Shown: one piece after another, positions 45,005 to 53,416 of the stretch
Layout of the letters: the number at the start of each line of letters is the position of its first letter
Numbering within the stretch: the stretch's first letter is position 1
Assembly: GCA_022843625.1 (NCBI GenBank)
Contig: JALHNH010000004.1
Span: forward strand, 124,001 to 188,000
Direction: 5' to 3'
DNA length: 64,000 bases
Source: Bryobacter sp.
Lineage (GTDB): Bacteria; Acidobacteriota; Terriglobia; Bryobacterales; Bryobacteraceae
Notes under the pieces: model-generated
What the model was told of the DNA's origin: nothing
The model's input: only the letters and a program-made list of their open reading frames with translations
Databases searched by the model: none
Position numbers and translations under genes: made by a program

Positions 45005-46202
45005 GTCAGTCGTTTACAGCGAAGCGCAAGTCCGTCACTGGCTTCAGTGGCTTGCCCAAAACATGCAGAAGCAAGGACAGACGATCTTCATGTTGGAGCA
45101 ACTACAGCCGAGCTGGCTGCAGAATTGGTGGCAAAGATTTTGCTACCTGTTACTCTCACGCCTCCTGCAGAGCTGCACTGTGATACCGCTGATGGCTGTT
45201 TTGAACCTTATTCTTATTGATTTGAGCTTCTTTCTTATAGTTGAAAAAACATCAAGTCTGCCTCAATCTTTAGTTACAACAACTATCACAATGGCGTTGT
45301 CTTCGGCAATTGGAGAAAGCTTCCTCAACGGTAGAAAATCAAATACCTACGCATTCTGGGGATTTGTAGTTTGGATGTACCTCGTAAACTTTCCTGCTGT
45401 ACAGCTGCTTGGTTTAGGTTCGCTCGCCGCTCTAATACTTGTATTTCGGGCGGGAAGAGGCTTCGAACATGATATTCAATGCACAGAAAGGCTCACATGG
45501 TCCTGGCGAGGATTTCTGCGGGGATTTGTCTTCCATAAGATTCTAAGCATTGATTTCAAAAGGCGTATTGCAGAGACGAACTGGCTATTCGGAATTTTTC
45601 TGTCTCATGCCAGACTTTTGGTCTATATATATTACGCGGCATTCTTCATCGTACAGCTGGTTCTGACTTTTCTTACGCTTACTGGTGATGCAAAAGCTCG
45701 TGAATATCTGATCCTCACGCTGTCGGTGAACTGTGCGTCTGGGATTGCCTCGGCAATTTCAAGTCGCGCGATCCAAACAAAAATTTCCGCTAACGAGGGC
45801 ATTCGGCAGTCTGCCCGGAATTCACTGGTATTTTTCGGTCTCACTCTTTTATTTGCCTTGATATTTAGCCTTGTTGGTTATTGGTGGAATGGGCCCCAAG
45901 GACCTCCATCCTGGGTTGGACTCATCTGCTACGTTCTGCTGGGGCTGGGTAGTTTCTCCGGCGCGTGGTTTGGCGGCGCGGACGCAGTGGCGCACTACGC
46001 GCTCCGGTTGATCTTATACATAAGTGGTTGCGCACCGCTGAAATATGCCCTCTTCCTGGACTATGCGGCGGACAAGTTGGGATTTCTGCAAAAGGTAGGA
46101 GGTGGGTATATCTTTATGCACCGGTACTTGCTGGAATACTTTGCCACTCTTGAGGAAGCTCCGGCTGTAGCGAAAAGTTTAGAGCAGGCAAAACACACAT
46201 GA
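44976..46202 (+). CDS. Membrane C-terminus of the CHAT-NACHT protein, displaced by frame change
   Basis: The frame opens only with a GTG inside the previous gene, has no ribosome site and begins with VVYSEAQVRHWLQWLAQNMQ, then QTIFMLEQLQPSWLQNWW. In bacterial NACHT-TM proteins this segment directly follows the NTPase domain. Downstream are about eight hydrophobic helices (LMAVLNLILIDLSFFLI, WGFVVWMYLVNFPAVQLLGL, LLVYIYYAAFFIVQLVLTFL, LVFFGLTLLFALIFSLVGYW, VGLICYVLLGLGSF) and a conserved end YIFMHRYLLEYFATLEE. Removing one G from the G5 run at 44987-44991 joins both frames into one ~1,090 aa CHAT-NACHT-TM protein. It is therefore a broken, frameshifted or phase-variable gene part rather than a separate gene. 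Confidence 0.75.
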   Translation: MHAKGACLSKSVVYSEAQVRHWLQWLAQNMQKQGQTIFMLEQLQPSWLQNWWQRFCYLLLSRLLQSCTVIPLMAVLNLILIDLSFFLIVEKTSSLPQSLVTTTITMALSSAIGESFLNGRKSNTYAFWGFVVWMYLVNFPAVQLLGLGSLAALILVFRAGRGFEHDIQCTERLTWSWRGFLRGFVFHKILSIDFKRRIAETNWLFGIFLSHARLLVYIYYAAFFIVQLVLTFLTLTGDAKAREYLILTLSVNCASGIASAISSRAIQTKISANEGIRQSARNSLVFFGLTLLFALIFSLVGYWWNGPQGPPSWVGLICYVLLGLGSFSGAWFGGADAVAHYALRLILYISGCAPLKYALFLDYAADKLGFLQKVGGGYIFMHRYLLEYFATLEEAPAVAKSLEQAKHT

Positions 46203-46227
46203 GGCCTCGCATTCAGCGAGCAGCTGT

Positions 46228-46584
46228 TCAGCTCCAGTAGCCTTGATACCAACCTATGGCCAGTGCTTGAAGCCCCGCGACTAGAGGGAAGGCAAGAATT
46301 GCCCAGAGCCATTTCCCCCTCCGAATGAAATGACCCTGGGTGGAGAGGATCAATGCGATCAACGCAAGATACTCGTGAGTGGGAAGCAGACAGATGGGAC
46401 AGTGTTTCATTCCCTTTTGATGAATATTGCATTGCTCTGCGGCTCCGGCCCAAAGGCTGCGGCAGCCGCACTGGAAATAGAGGTTGCACAGGTCGATGTA
46501 GAAGACCCAGGTGATCACTCCCAGCAGTAGGAAAACGCCGAACTTAAGCGCGAATTGCCGGCTTGGCCAGGAGACGGATGGCAT
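46228..46584 (-). CDS. Small multi-helix membrane protein (DUF-type)
   Basis: 118 aa from the ATG at 46584 (a TTG two codons upstream is possible). It overlaps the 3' end of trpE-G by 41 nt, so it is in the same transcript. It has about three hydrophobic helices (FGVFLLLGVITWVFYI; YLALIALILSTQG; LWAILAFPLVAGLQALAIGW). A Cys/His-rich centre (LYFQCGCRSLWAG, CNIHQKGMKHCPICLLP) may bind metal or form disulphides. It resembles small uncharacterised bacterial membrane proteins. Function unknown. Confidence 0.65.
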   Translation of the reverse strand: MPSVSWPSRQFALKFGVFLLLGVITWVFYIDLCNLYFQCGCRSLWAGAAEQCNIHQKGMKHCPICLLPTHEYLALIALILSTQGHFIRRGKWLWAILAFPLVAGLQALAIGWYQGYWS

Positions 46585-48697
46585 TTTCAATCAGTCTGAG
46601 GCCCGCTTTGCCTTCTAGCGTTAGCATCGATTCCGGGTGGAACTGGACGGCTTCAATGGGGAGGTCTTTGTGACGTACTCCCATGATGATGCCTTCGGCG
46701 GTTTCGGCCGTGATTTCAAGCTCCGCTGGCAATGCGCTGCGCCTTGCGTAGAGCGAATGGTAGCGACCGACGAGGAGCGGGTTTGGCAGGCCTTCGAATA
46801 CGCCTTGACCCTCGTGATTCACTGCGGATTGCTTGCCGTGGACTGGGTAGTCAAGAACGTCGAGGATACCGCCGAAGGCTTCTACGATGCCCTGTAGGCC
46901 GAGGCAGACACCAAAGACCGGGATGCCACGCTGAGCGCAGTACTGGATTGTCTTGGGTACGCCGAAGTCGGCAGGGCGGCCAGGGCCGGGGCTCATCAGA
47001 ACCAGAGTTGGATTGATCTCGCAGATCAATGAGAGATCAAAGCCGTTGCGGTAGGTGACTACTTCTGCTCCCGCTTGCCTTGCGTAGTTGGCCAGGGTGT
47101 GGATGAAGCAGTCGTCGTTGTCGATCAGGAGGAGCTTGACCGGGTCTTTGAGTTTGGTTGCTGCGTTGAGGGCCTTTTGGCTTTCGGCCTTTGGCTCGAG
47201 GGCGCGGAAGAAGCTGGTGGCTTTCATGCGCGTTTCGTTCTCTTCGGCGGCCGGGTCTGAATCGTAAAGCAGGGTGGCGCCGGCAGGGTATTTGGCGATC
47301 CCGTCCTTCAGATGGACGGTGCGGATGAGGATGCCGGTGTTGATGTCGCCACTGGAGAGGCTGATCAGGCCGATGGCGCCGCCGTACCAGCCGCGGGCGG
47401 TCTTTTCGAGATTTTCTACTGCCTGGGCTGCGGCTTTCTTGGGTGCGCCAATGACAGTTACTGCCCACATGTGGGTGAGGAAGGCGTCAAGGGAATCGTA
47501 TTTTGGCTCGAGAGTGCCGATGACGTGATCCACGGTGTGAAAGACGCCAGCATAGCTTTCGATCAGACGGCGGCCGATCACTTCGACAGTGCCCGGGATA
47601 CAGACGCGCGACTTATCGTTGCGGTCGACGTCGGTACACATGGTGAGCTCGGACTCTTCTTTGGCCGAGTTGAGGAGCTGTTTGATGTTTTCTGCGTCGA
47701 CAAGCGGGTCTCCGGTGCGCTTGGCGGTGCCGGAGATGGGGCAGGTTTCGACGCGGTCGCCTTCGACGCGGACGAACATTTCGGGCGAAGCGCCGATGAG
47801 TTGTTCTTCGCCAAACTGGATCAGGAATTCATAGGGGCTGGGGCTGGCGATCTGGATGCGCTCGAAGAGTTCGCTGGGCTTGCCGGAGTAGGGGGCGGAG
47901 AAGGTCTGGCGGAGGACAACTTCATAGAAGTCGCCGGCCTTGAAGCCTTTGCGGCAGGTCTCGACCTTGGCCATGTATTCAGCGGGTTCGTGGTCGGCCT
48001 CGATTGGGCGGGGCTTTCGCTTGGTGGGCTTGGAGACTGGGCCGGCTTCGCGGGCGAGGCCTTTGGTGGAGCTGGCACCGAGGGTGAAATCGAAGCTGAC
48101 GCGTTCGATGGCTTCTTTCTTGCGATCCATTAGATAGATTTCGTCGCAGAGGAAGAGCTGGAGGTCTTTGACGCCGTCACGGGGCAGCTTGAGCTCGATC
48201 GGGTCGAACTGGAAGAGCAGGTCGTAGCCGAAGGCGCCGATCAGGAAGAGGTCGCTGACTTCGGGGCTCGCGAACTCCTGCATCAGGCTGCGCAGAATGG
48301 AGAAGGCGCTGGGCTGGCGGGAGCGCTCTTCTTCGCTGAAGAGGGCTGGCAGGGGCTTGAGGAGGCCACGGAGGATTGTGGGCTCGACGGTGAAGGCGTC
48401 CCAATGGGGGTGCGATTCGAGGACCTTGGCGAGCATGGCGAGGATGAGTTCGCCACGGGTGTTGAGGGCGCGGAATTCCATGTCGCGACCGCGGGCGATG
48501 ATCTCGACGGGCGGGGCAACGCTTGCGAAATCCCAACGGGAATACCTGCCTGGGTATTCGTATCCGGAGGAAAGAAAGACGCCGCGCTTTTTGTCGAGTT
48601 CGCGAAGCCACTTGACGAGCCCCTTCGAGTAAGGAAGCTTCGAGGTGGAACGCGAAACGGCAATGCCGCTGCGGCTTTGGTATTCAATTTGAGACAT
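46544..48697 (-). CDS. trpEG: Anthranilate synthase, fused TrpE-TrpG
   Basis: 717 aa. The first ~500 residues are the chorismate-binding TrpE component (YEVVLRQTFSAPYSGKP, EFLIQFGEEQLIGASPEMFV, CPISGTAKRTGDP, ELTMCTDVDRNDKSRVC, GAPKKAAAQAVE, YGGAIGLISLSSGD). The last ~200 are a class I glutamine amidotransferase with MSPGPGRPADFG, the nucleophile Cys in GVCLGLQGIVEAFGG and QFHPESML. The fusion makes anthranilate from chorismate and glutamine. Such fusions are known in some Alphaproteobacteria and others. No other trp genes are adjacent; the small membrane-protein gene is co-transcribed. Confidence 0.94.
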   Translation of the reverse strand: MSQIEYQSRSGIAVSRSTSKLPYSKGLVKWLRELDKKRGVFLSSGYEYPGRYSRWDFASVAPPVEIIARGRDMEFRALNTRGELILAMLAKVLESHPHWDAFTVEPTILRGLLKPLPALFSEEERSRQPSAFSILRSLMQEFASPEVSDLFLIGAFGYDLLFQFDPIELKLPRDGVKDLQLFLCDEIYLMDRKKEAIERVSFDFTLGASSTKGLAREAGPVSKPTKRKPRPIEADHEPAEYMAKVETCRKGFKAGDFYEVVLRQTFSAPYSGKPSELFERIQIASPSPYEFLIQFGEEQLIGASPEMFVRVEGDRVETCPISGTAKRTGDPLVDAENIKQLLNSAKEESELTMCTDVDRNDKSRVCIPGTVEVIGRRLIESYAGVFHTVDHVIGTLEPKYDSLDAFLTHMWAVTVIGAPKKAAAQAVENLEKTARGWYGGAIGLISLSSGDINTGILIRTVHLKDGIAKYPAGATLLYDSDPAAEENETRMKATSFFRALEPKAESQKALNAATKLKDPVKLLLIDNDDCFIHTLANYARQAGAEVVTYRNGFDLSLICEINPTLVLMSPGPGRPADFGVPKTIQYCAQRGIPVFGVCLGLQGIVEAFGGILDVLDYPVHGKQSAVNHEGQGVFEGLPNPLLVGRYHSLYARRSALPAELEITAETAEGIIMGVRHKDLPIEAVQFHPESMLTLEGKAGLRLIENAIRLLAKPAIRA

Positions 48698-48761
48698 CGC
48701 TATCTTTTGATGATACGCCGTTGGGTGGATTCGGGTCTCGAAGTTCGCTCTCCCACAACCG

Positions 48762-49157
48762 CTACCAGGCTGCTATCTGCAAGCGCTGAATTCCTTGAAA
48801 ATGCCGGTCGCGGGTCACCAGGCTAAGTTCCCAACGCCTGGCTATGGCGGCAATCCAGATATCGTTTTCAGGAATTGGCTTGCCCAATGCTCTGAGTTCC
48901 TGCTTGATTTCACCGTACTCACGGGCTACTTCGAAATCGCACAACAGTACAGAGTTCTGTGCAGCGAGCTCCTGGATCCGGATCTTGTTCTCTTTGGGCC
49001 GGGAAGACTTGGAGGCACCGAAGAAGAGTTCACCAATAGCGATAATAGGGATCAAGATTTCACTTGCATCCTGCGTCCGGGCGACAACCACTTCATCCCT
49101 ACTTAGCAGATGAATGATGATGTTTGTGTCCAGGAGAAAACTACCACTCGCTGGCAT
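48762..49157 (-). CDS. vapC: VapC-type PIN-domain toxin
   Basis: 131 aa from the ATG at 49157 (ATG at 49169 also possible). Acidic PIN residues occur in SFLLDTNIIIHLLSRDE (Asp), IIAIGELFFGA (Glu), PENDIWIAAIARRWELSL (Asp) and VTRDRHF (Asp). All four are present, so the predicted RNase active site is complete. It overlaps the antitoxin by about 17 nt. Confidence 0.92.
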   Translation of the reverse strand: MPASGSFLLDTNIIIHLLSRDEVVVARTQDASEILIPIIAIGELFFGASKSSRPKENKIRIQELAAQNSVLLCDFEVAREYGEIKQELRALGKPIPENDIWIAAIARRWELSLVTRDRHFQGIQRLQIAAW

Positions 49158-49362
49158 CAACGCTCTCACAGCCGGATTCGATCGCCTCGATCATTTCTCT
49201 TGCAGAGACTTCATCGAGAGTTCCCAAGTTGGCCAATAACTCAGTGCCGCTTGGGCCTTTTGAGTTTGCGCTTTGGCCTTCAGTTAAGCGAAGCAAGAGA
49301 GCTTTCTTATCTTGAGGAGAAAGTGATTCTATTTGCCCGGCGATTTGATCGAGTACGCTCAC
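49141..49362 (-). CDS. Antitoxin partner of VapC
   Basis: 73 aa, acidic and helical: SVLDQIAGQIESLSPQDKKA, LLLRLTEGQSA, then GTLDEVSAREMIEAIESGCE. No classic RHH or AbrB motif is clear, but the position directly upstream of and overlapping a PIN toxin, the size and the acidic C-terminal helix support the antitoxin call. Confidence 0.75.
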   Translation of the reverse strand: MSVLDQIAGQIESLSPQDKKALLLRLTEGQSANSKGPSGTELLANLGTLDEVSAREMIEAIESGCESVDASEW

Positions 49363-49406
49363 GCGGTTGAATGTCCCTCACTTCAGGATACGCCCGAATG
49401 GAATGC

Positions 49407-50633
49407 CTAGCGCTGCAATGCCCCGCTGCGGCCCATGATGGGCCAGACGTCGACGAGGTTGTTGCCTTCGCAGACGTAGTAGCGGTCGTAGCAGTTGGTT
49501 GTTGTGTCGAGGTTGGTTGTGATTAGCTCTACCTTTTCGCCCAGAGTGAAGCCGTTGCCGTCCTGCCAGCGGAGGATTCCGAATTCAGCGCCCTGATTTT
49601 CAACCTTTACTTCGGGGCGGCCTGCGACCTGATCGGTGGGCTTGAGCATGGCTTTGTTGCCGGCGTCAATCGTTACCTGATTGGGATGGTTGCGGCTGAT
49701 GACGGTGGTGAGGACGTGCAGAGAGGTAGCGAAATCGTCGTAGCGGGTGTCGCCGCTCTTTTTACCGATGTGGTTGTAGGCGGAATCCATGAAGACATAA
49801 GAACCGGCTTGCAACTCGGTCAGGCCGATCTCTTTGTCGATGTTGTAGGTTCCTGTACTGCCACCGGTGATGATTGCGGCATCGAGGCCAGACTTCTGGC
49901 AAAGGCGGGCGGTTTCCACTACCGGCCCCACGTCCTTCATGGAATGGGCACGGCGCTCCTGCCAGCCTTTGGTATGGCTGGCGGCTCCTGAATAGCCCAT
50001 GATGCCGCTGAATTGGAGATTCTTCGAACTTGCGACCTTTTGAGCTAGAGCAAGGCCGGGCTTGCCTGCGGCGTGACCGTGGCGGGTGAGGCCGGCATGA
50101 ATGTCGACGAGCGTCCGGATGCGTGCGCCTAAAACGCCAGCAGCTTCGTCGAGGAGCTCTACCGTTGTCGGGTCGTCTGCGACGAAGAGGGCAGTGGGGT
50201 CTTTTTTGGCCAGGTCTGCGGCACGCCAGATCTTGTTCTTGCCAGCGGGTTGGCAGGTGTGGAGGATGTTGCGGATGCCAGCACCCGACATGAGCTCGGC
50301 TTCGGCGATGGTGGCGCAGGAAATACCGAGGCTGCCAAGGGCGACCTGACGACGGGCGAGGTCGACGCTCTTGTGGATTTTGCAATGGGCACGGATGGCG
50401 ATGCCGGTGTTCTGGCAGTGCTTCGCCATGAAGTTGAGATTGCGTTCGAGGATCGATTTATCGATCACTAGCGAAGGTGTTGGCAGGTCGTCTTTGGTGA
50501 TGCCCTTATAGTCTTTACGGGCGATTTTGGCTTCTACTTCGGCGTAATGGAAGGCCTTGGATTTGGCTTTTTCTTTGGAGCTAAGAAGGGCTGGCATGGC
50601 TAGACTCGAGATGGCTCGACGGCGGGTGAGCAT
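49407..50633 (-). CDS. D-threonine aldolase/DSD1-like PLP protein with Tat-like signal
   Basis: 408 aa. The start TRRRAISSLAMPALLSS is a twin-arginine-type leader. The alanine-racemase-like TIM barrel shows DLPTPSLVIDKSILERNL and RAHCKIHKSVDLARRQV with the PLP Lys. The C-terminal domain ends DRYYVCEGNNLVDVWPIMGR. In family members a PxHxCxT-type loop supplies a metal-binding His; here the loop reads NLDTTTNCYD, so that His is Leu. It is cotranscribed with an MFS transporter and an M81 peptidase, suggesting handling of a D-amino-acid-containing compound. Activity is uncertain. Confidence 0.82.
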   Translation of the reverse strand: MLTRRRAISSLAMPALLSSKEKAKSKAFHYAEVEAKIARKDYKGITKDDLPTPSLVIDKSILERNLNFMAKHCQNTGIAIRAHCKIHKSVDLARRQVALGSLGISCATIAEAELMSGAGIRNILHTCQPAGKNKIWRAADLAKKDPTALFVADDPTTVELLDEAAGVLGARIRTLVDIHAGLTRHGHAAGKPGLALAQKVASSKNLQFSGIMGYSGAASHTKGWQERRAHSMKDVGPVVETARLCQKSGLDAAIITGGSTGTYNIDKEIGLTELQAGSYVFMDSAYNHIGKKSGDTRYDDFATSLHVLTTVISRNHPNQVTIDAGNKAMLKPTDQVAGRPEVKVENQGAEFGILRWQDGNGFTLGEKVELITTNLDTTTNCYDRYYVCEGNNLVDVWPIMGRSGALQR

Positions 50634-51787
50634 GGGGTGAGTTTAGCTCGTCTTGACAAGATTGCCAATAGGGTGGCCAGCAACATTGTGGTGATCATGG
50701 CGACGAAGAGGAGTGGGGCGAAGCCGATGGTCTTGCGGAGCATGCCAGCGATGAGGATCATGCCGCCGGAGGCGAAGCCGCCGCACATGTTGAGGATGCC
50801 AGCGGCGAAACCGCGAAGGCGGGGGTCGACAAGATCAAAAGCGCCGGCGAAGGCATTGGCCGAGAGGCCTCCCGCAAAGAAGCCGAAAGCTGTCGCGAAG
50901 GTTAAAGAGAGTTGGAGTGATTCGGCAGAGAAAGCGAAGTAGGAAAAAGGGGCGCAGAGAAAGGCACCTGCGGCGGTAACGAGGAGGCGGGACTGCGTTC
51001 GGTCTCCCAGGTAAGCGCCAAGAAAGATGCCAACGATGATGGCTGTTTGAACGAAGAGCGTTGAGGTCCAGCCGCTGTCGGTCATCGAGAGGTGGAAGCG
51101 GTCCTGCAAGTAAGTGGGGAACCAGGCGAAAAAAATCCACTGAATGGAACAGTAAGCAGAAAAAGTAGCAGCCAGAATCAGGAAGGGTGTTGATTTTGCC
51201 AGTGCCCAGGGATTCGCTTTCTCTGAACTGGAACTGGGTGGTGGCGGTGAATCCGGGAGACCTCGTTTGAGCCAGGGGCTATAGAGCAAGCCTGCTGCAC
51301 CAGCAATCAGGAAGGCACTGCGCCAGCCCGTATGGTCTGCGGCCCAGCCGCCGTACCAGCCGCCGATGACTCCGCCAGTGTATTGGGCGGATTGGTGGAG
51401 GCCCAGTGCCCTGGAACGGGAGGCATCCGGGTAGTGGCTGGCGATGAGGGCCATTGCGGTGGGGTAGTAGAGGGCTTCGGTCAGCCCCATGACGACTCGC
51501 CAGAAAAGGAAGACTGCAGGGGATTGAGCGAGTCCGCAGCCGACAGTGGCGGCGCTCCAAAGCAGGAGGCTCAAGAAGATAAGGTGGTTGCGTTTGTAAC
51601 GGTCTGCAAGGAAGCCGGCGAGGGGTAAGACTGGCGTGTAAGACCAGAGAAAGACCGTGCCCACCCAACCGAGTGCGGCTGGGCTGAAGGCGAGGTCTCG
51701 CTCCAGGGCCGGAAACATCGAATAGACCATCTGACGATCGATGTAGTTCAGCGCGAAGGCAATCCAGAGGTAGAAGAGGATAGGCAT
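50600..51787 (-). CDS. Major facilitator superfamily transporter
   Basis: 395 aa, twelve hydrophobic helices. The N-terminus FYLWIAFALNYIDRQMVYSM and the loop 2-3 motif GFLADRYKRNHLIF are typical of the anion:cation symporter (ACS) group, which takes up organic acids such as hexuronates. AEALYYPTAMALIASHYP-type and SRALGLHQSAQYTGGVIGG blocks also fit. It sits between the D-threonine-aldolase-like and M81 genes with overlaps of 34 nt and 1 nt, so the three form one operon. Confidence 0.9.
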   Translation of the reverse strand: MPILFYLWIAFALNYIDRQMVYSMFPALERDLAFSPAALGWVGTVFLWSYTPVLPLAGFLADRYKRNHLIFLSLLLWSAATVGCGLAQSPAVFLFWRVVMGLTEALYYPTAMALIASHYPDASRSRALGLHQSAQYTGGVIGGWYGGWAADHTGWRSAFLIAGAAGLLYSPWLKRGLPDSPPPPSSSSEKANPWALAKSTPFLILAATFSAYCSIQWIFFAWFPTYLQDRFHLSMTDSGWTSTLFVQTAIIVGIFLGAYLGDRTQSRLLVTAAGAFLCAPFSYFAFSAESLQLSLTFATAFGFFAGGLSANAFAGAFDLVDPRLRGFAAGILNMCGGFASGGMILIAGMLRKTIGFAPLLFVAMITTMLLATLLAILSRRAKLTPCSPAVEPSRV

Positions 51788-53271
51788 CAGGAAGGCCGGA
51801 ATATGCGTGGTTGCGGTGTGAATGTCATATCCGGGTCAAGCGGATACAAAGGGCGGGCAGCCCTTTTGTGGCCGAGCGATCGGACATTGGCGCTGGTTGC
51901 GCCAGGAGCATCGACGTGGATCACCAGAGCGGCTCCCTCTTCAAAGAATTGCGGCTGACAGAGGGGAGACTTTACGACGGTCATGTCAAAGCTCGCGGGG
52001 TGCAGGCCGCAGGCGAGAAAGAGGGTACGGTCATAGAGGCTGACGGCGCGGGTGGTGAGGACGATGGTGACCGGGCCCGCTTCCAGTACCGCTGTGTGGC
52101 CAGCCTGCCAGAGCTCACCGTGAGATTCGCTGCGAAGGTTTCCGTCAAAGAGGAGGCGCACACGGCCTGTAAGCTCTACTGGTGTAAAGCGTGGGTCGAG
52201 GCTGCCCCCAAGCTTCAGGGTGAGCTGCGCTCCGATGCCGGCCTCGAAGCAAGCCTCGACGGCAGGGGCATCGACTAGTGGGAGCAGGGCGGTGCGTTCG
52301 CATTTCGCCCGCAGCAGCTGGGCAAGGATCGCGTTGCTGTCGCCTGAGGCTCCAGAACTTGTGGCGTCGGCTGCGTCCACCAGGACGATGCGACCTGGAG
52401 TGGATTTGGCTAGTTCAATACTTTCTTCGAGGCTGGTGAGCGGTTGCTGGATTTGCGCTCGTACCTGCCAGAAGTCATTGGCAATCTGTTTGCCGTGTTC
52501 GACGGTTTTTTCGAGATTGGACTCGTCGCAGACTAGCAGAACGTTTGAGGCCAGATCATGGATATCGGTGAAGGGATTGCCGATGAAGAGACCAGACGAG
52601 AGGATATCTTCGATCTCGACCGCTCGTTTGACGAAGCCGCCAAAGAGGCCGGACTCCGTAATGCACTGCGCACCGCGCACCAGAGCAGGTATCGGGATGC
52701 GGATCTGAACCGGGCGGGGATTGCCGTCGAGCAGGTGCAGTAGAAGCCGAGCTGCGCGCTGGCCTGTGGTGTAGAAGTCCACGTGAGGGTTGGTGTGATA
52801 GACGGCGACGGCATCGCTGTGTTGGAGGATGCGATCGGTGAGAATGCCGTGCAGGTCGAGGGATACGACGATTGGTACCCCAGGACCTACGATCTTTCGG
52901 ATTTCTTCAATCAGGTAGCCTTCAGTGTCTTCTGTTTCTTCTGAGGCCAGAGCCCCATGCAGGGCCAGATAGACGCCATCCAGTGAGCCGGCCATTTGAA
53001 CCGGGTAGAGAAATTCCTGGGCCAGTTTCTTAAAGCTGGCCTCATCGAGGGTGCCGGCCGAGGTGATGCCGCGGGCGCTGAAGCCGCCAAGGATCTCGAG
53101 GTTCTGGCGCGACTCAAAGATGTTGAGAGCTCCACCAACCTCAGAACGAACGGGGCGGTGGTAGTTGAGAAGCCCCTCGCCGTGATCGATGAGGAAGTCT
53201 TCGTAGTGGCTTGGCACGGGGTTAAAGGAAGAGACTTCCTGCTTGCACTCATTGACAAGAATTCGAGGCAT
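51787..53271 (-). CDS. M81-family metallopeptidase (MlrC-like)
   Basis: 494 aa from the ATG at 53271; the family begins MPRILVNECKQEVSSFNP. The DUF1485/MlrC N-terminal domain shows SLDGVYLALHGALASEETED, VSLDLHGILTD and YHTNPHVDFYTTGQRAA (His and Asp ligands expected). The C-terminal domain shows LVDAADATSSGASGDSNAIL. MlrC participates in breakdown of microcystin peptides, and family members are putative zinc peptidases. First gene of the operon with the transporter and PLP enzyme, which suggests peptide or amide scavenging. Confidence 0.9.
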   Translation of the reverse strand: MPRILVNECKQEVSSFNPVPSHYEDFLIDHGEGLLNYHRPVRSEVGGALNIFESRQNLEILGGFSARGITSAGTLDEASFKKLAQEFLYPVQMAGSLDGVYLALHGALASEETEDTEGYLIEEIRKIVGPGVPIVVSLDLHGILTDRILQHSDAVAVYHTNPHVDFYTTGQRAARLLLHLLDGNPRPVQIRIPIPALVRGAQCITESGLFGGFVKRAVEIEDILSSGLFIGNPFTDIHDLASNVLLVCDESNLEKTVEHGKQIANDFWQVRAQIQQPLTSLEESIELAKSTPGRIVLVDAADATSSGASGDSNAILAQLLRAKCERTALLPLVDAPAVEACFEAGIGAQLTLKLGGSLDPRFTPVELTGRVRLLFDGNLRSESHGELWQAGHTAVLEAGPVTIVLTTRAVSLYDRTLFLACGLHPASFDMTVVKSPLCQPQFFEEGAALVIHVDAPGATSANVRSLGHKRAARPLYPLDPDMTFTPQPRIFRPS

Positions 53272-53416
53272 ACAAATTGCACTCATTGTGTCATGCGCAG
53301 GGTGATGACGAATTTCAAAAATATTTTCGATTTTGTGACGATACTCTGCCTCGGATTTCCCTTAGTGATTCAGAGGCGCTGGACAGCGAACTCGACCGAC
53401 CCTAGGAGAAACGATC

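Noticed and set aside
42926..46202. Gasdermin partner of the CHAT protease
   Set aside because: None of the neighbouring proteins shows the gasdermin-like N-terminal pattern or size; the membrane region belongs to the NACHT protein itself.
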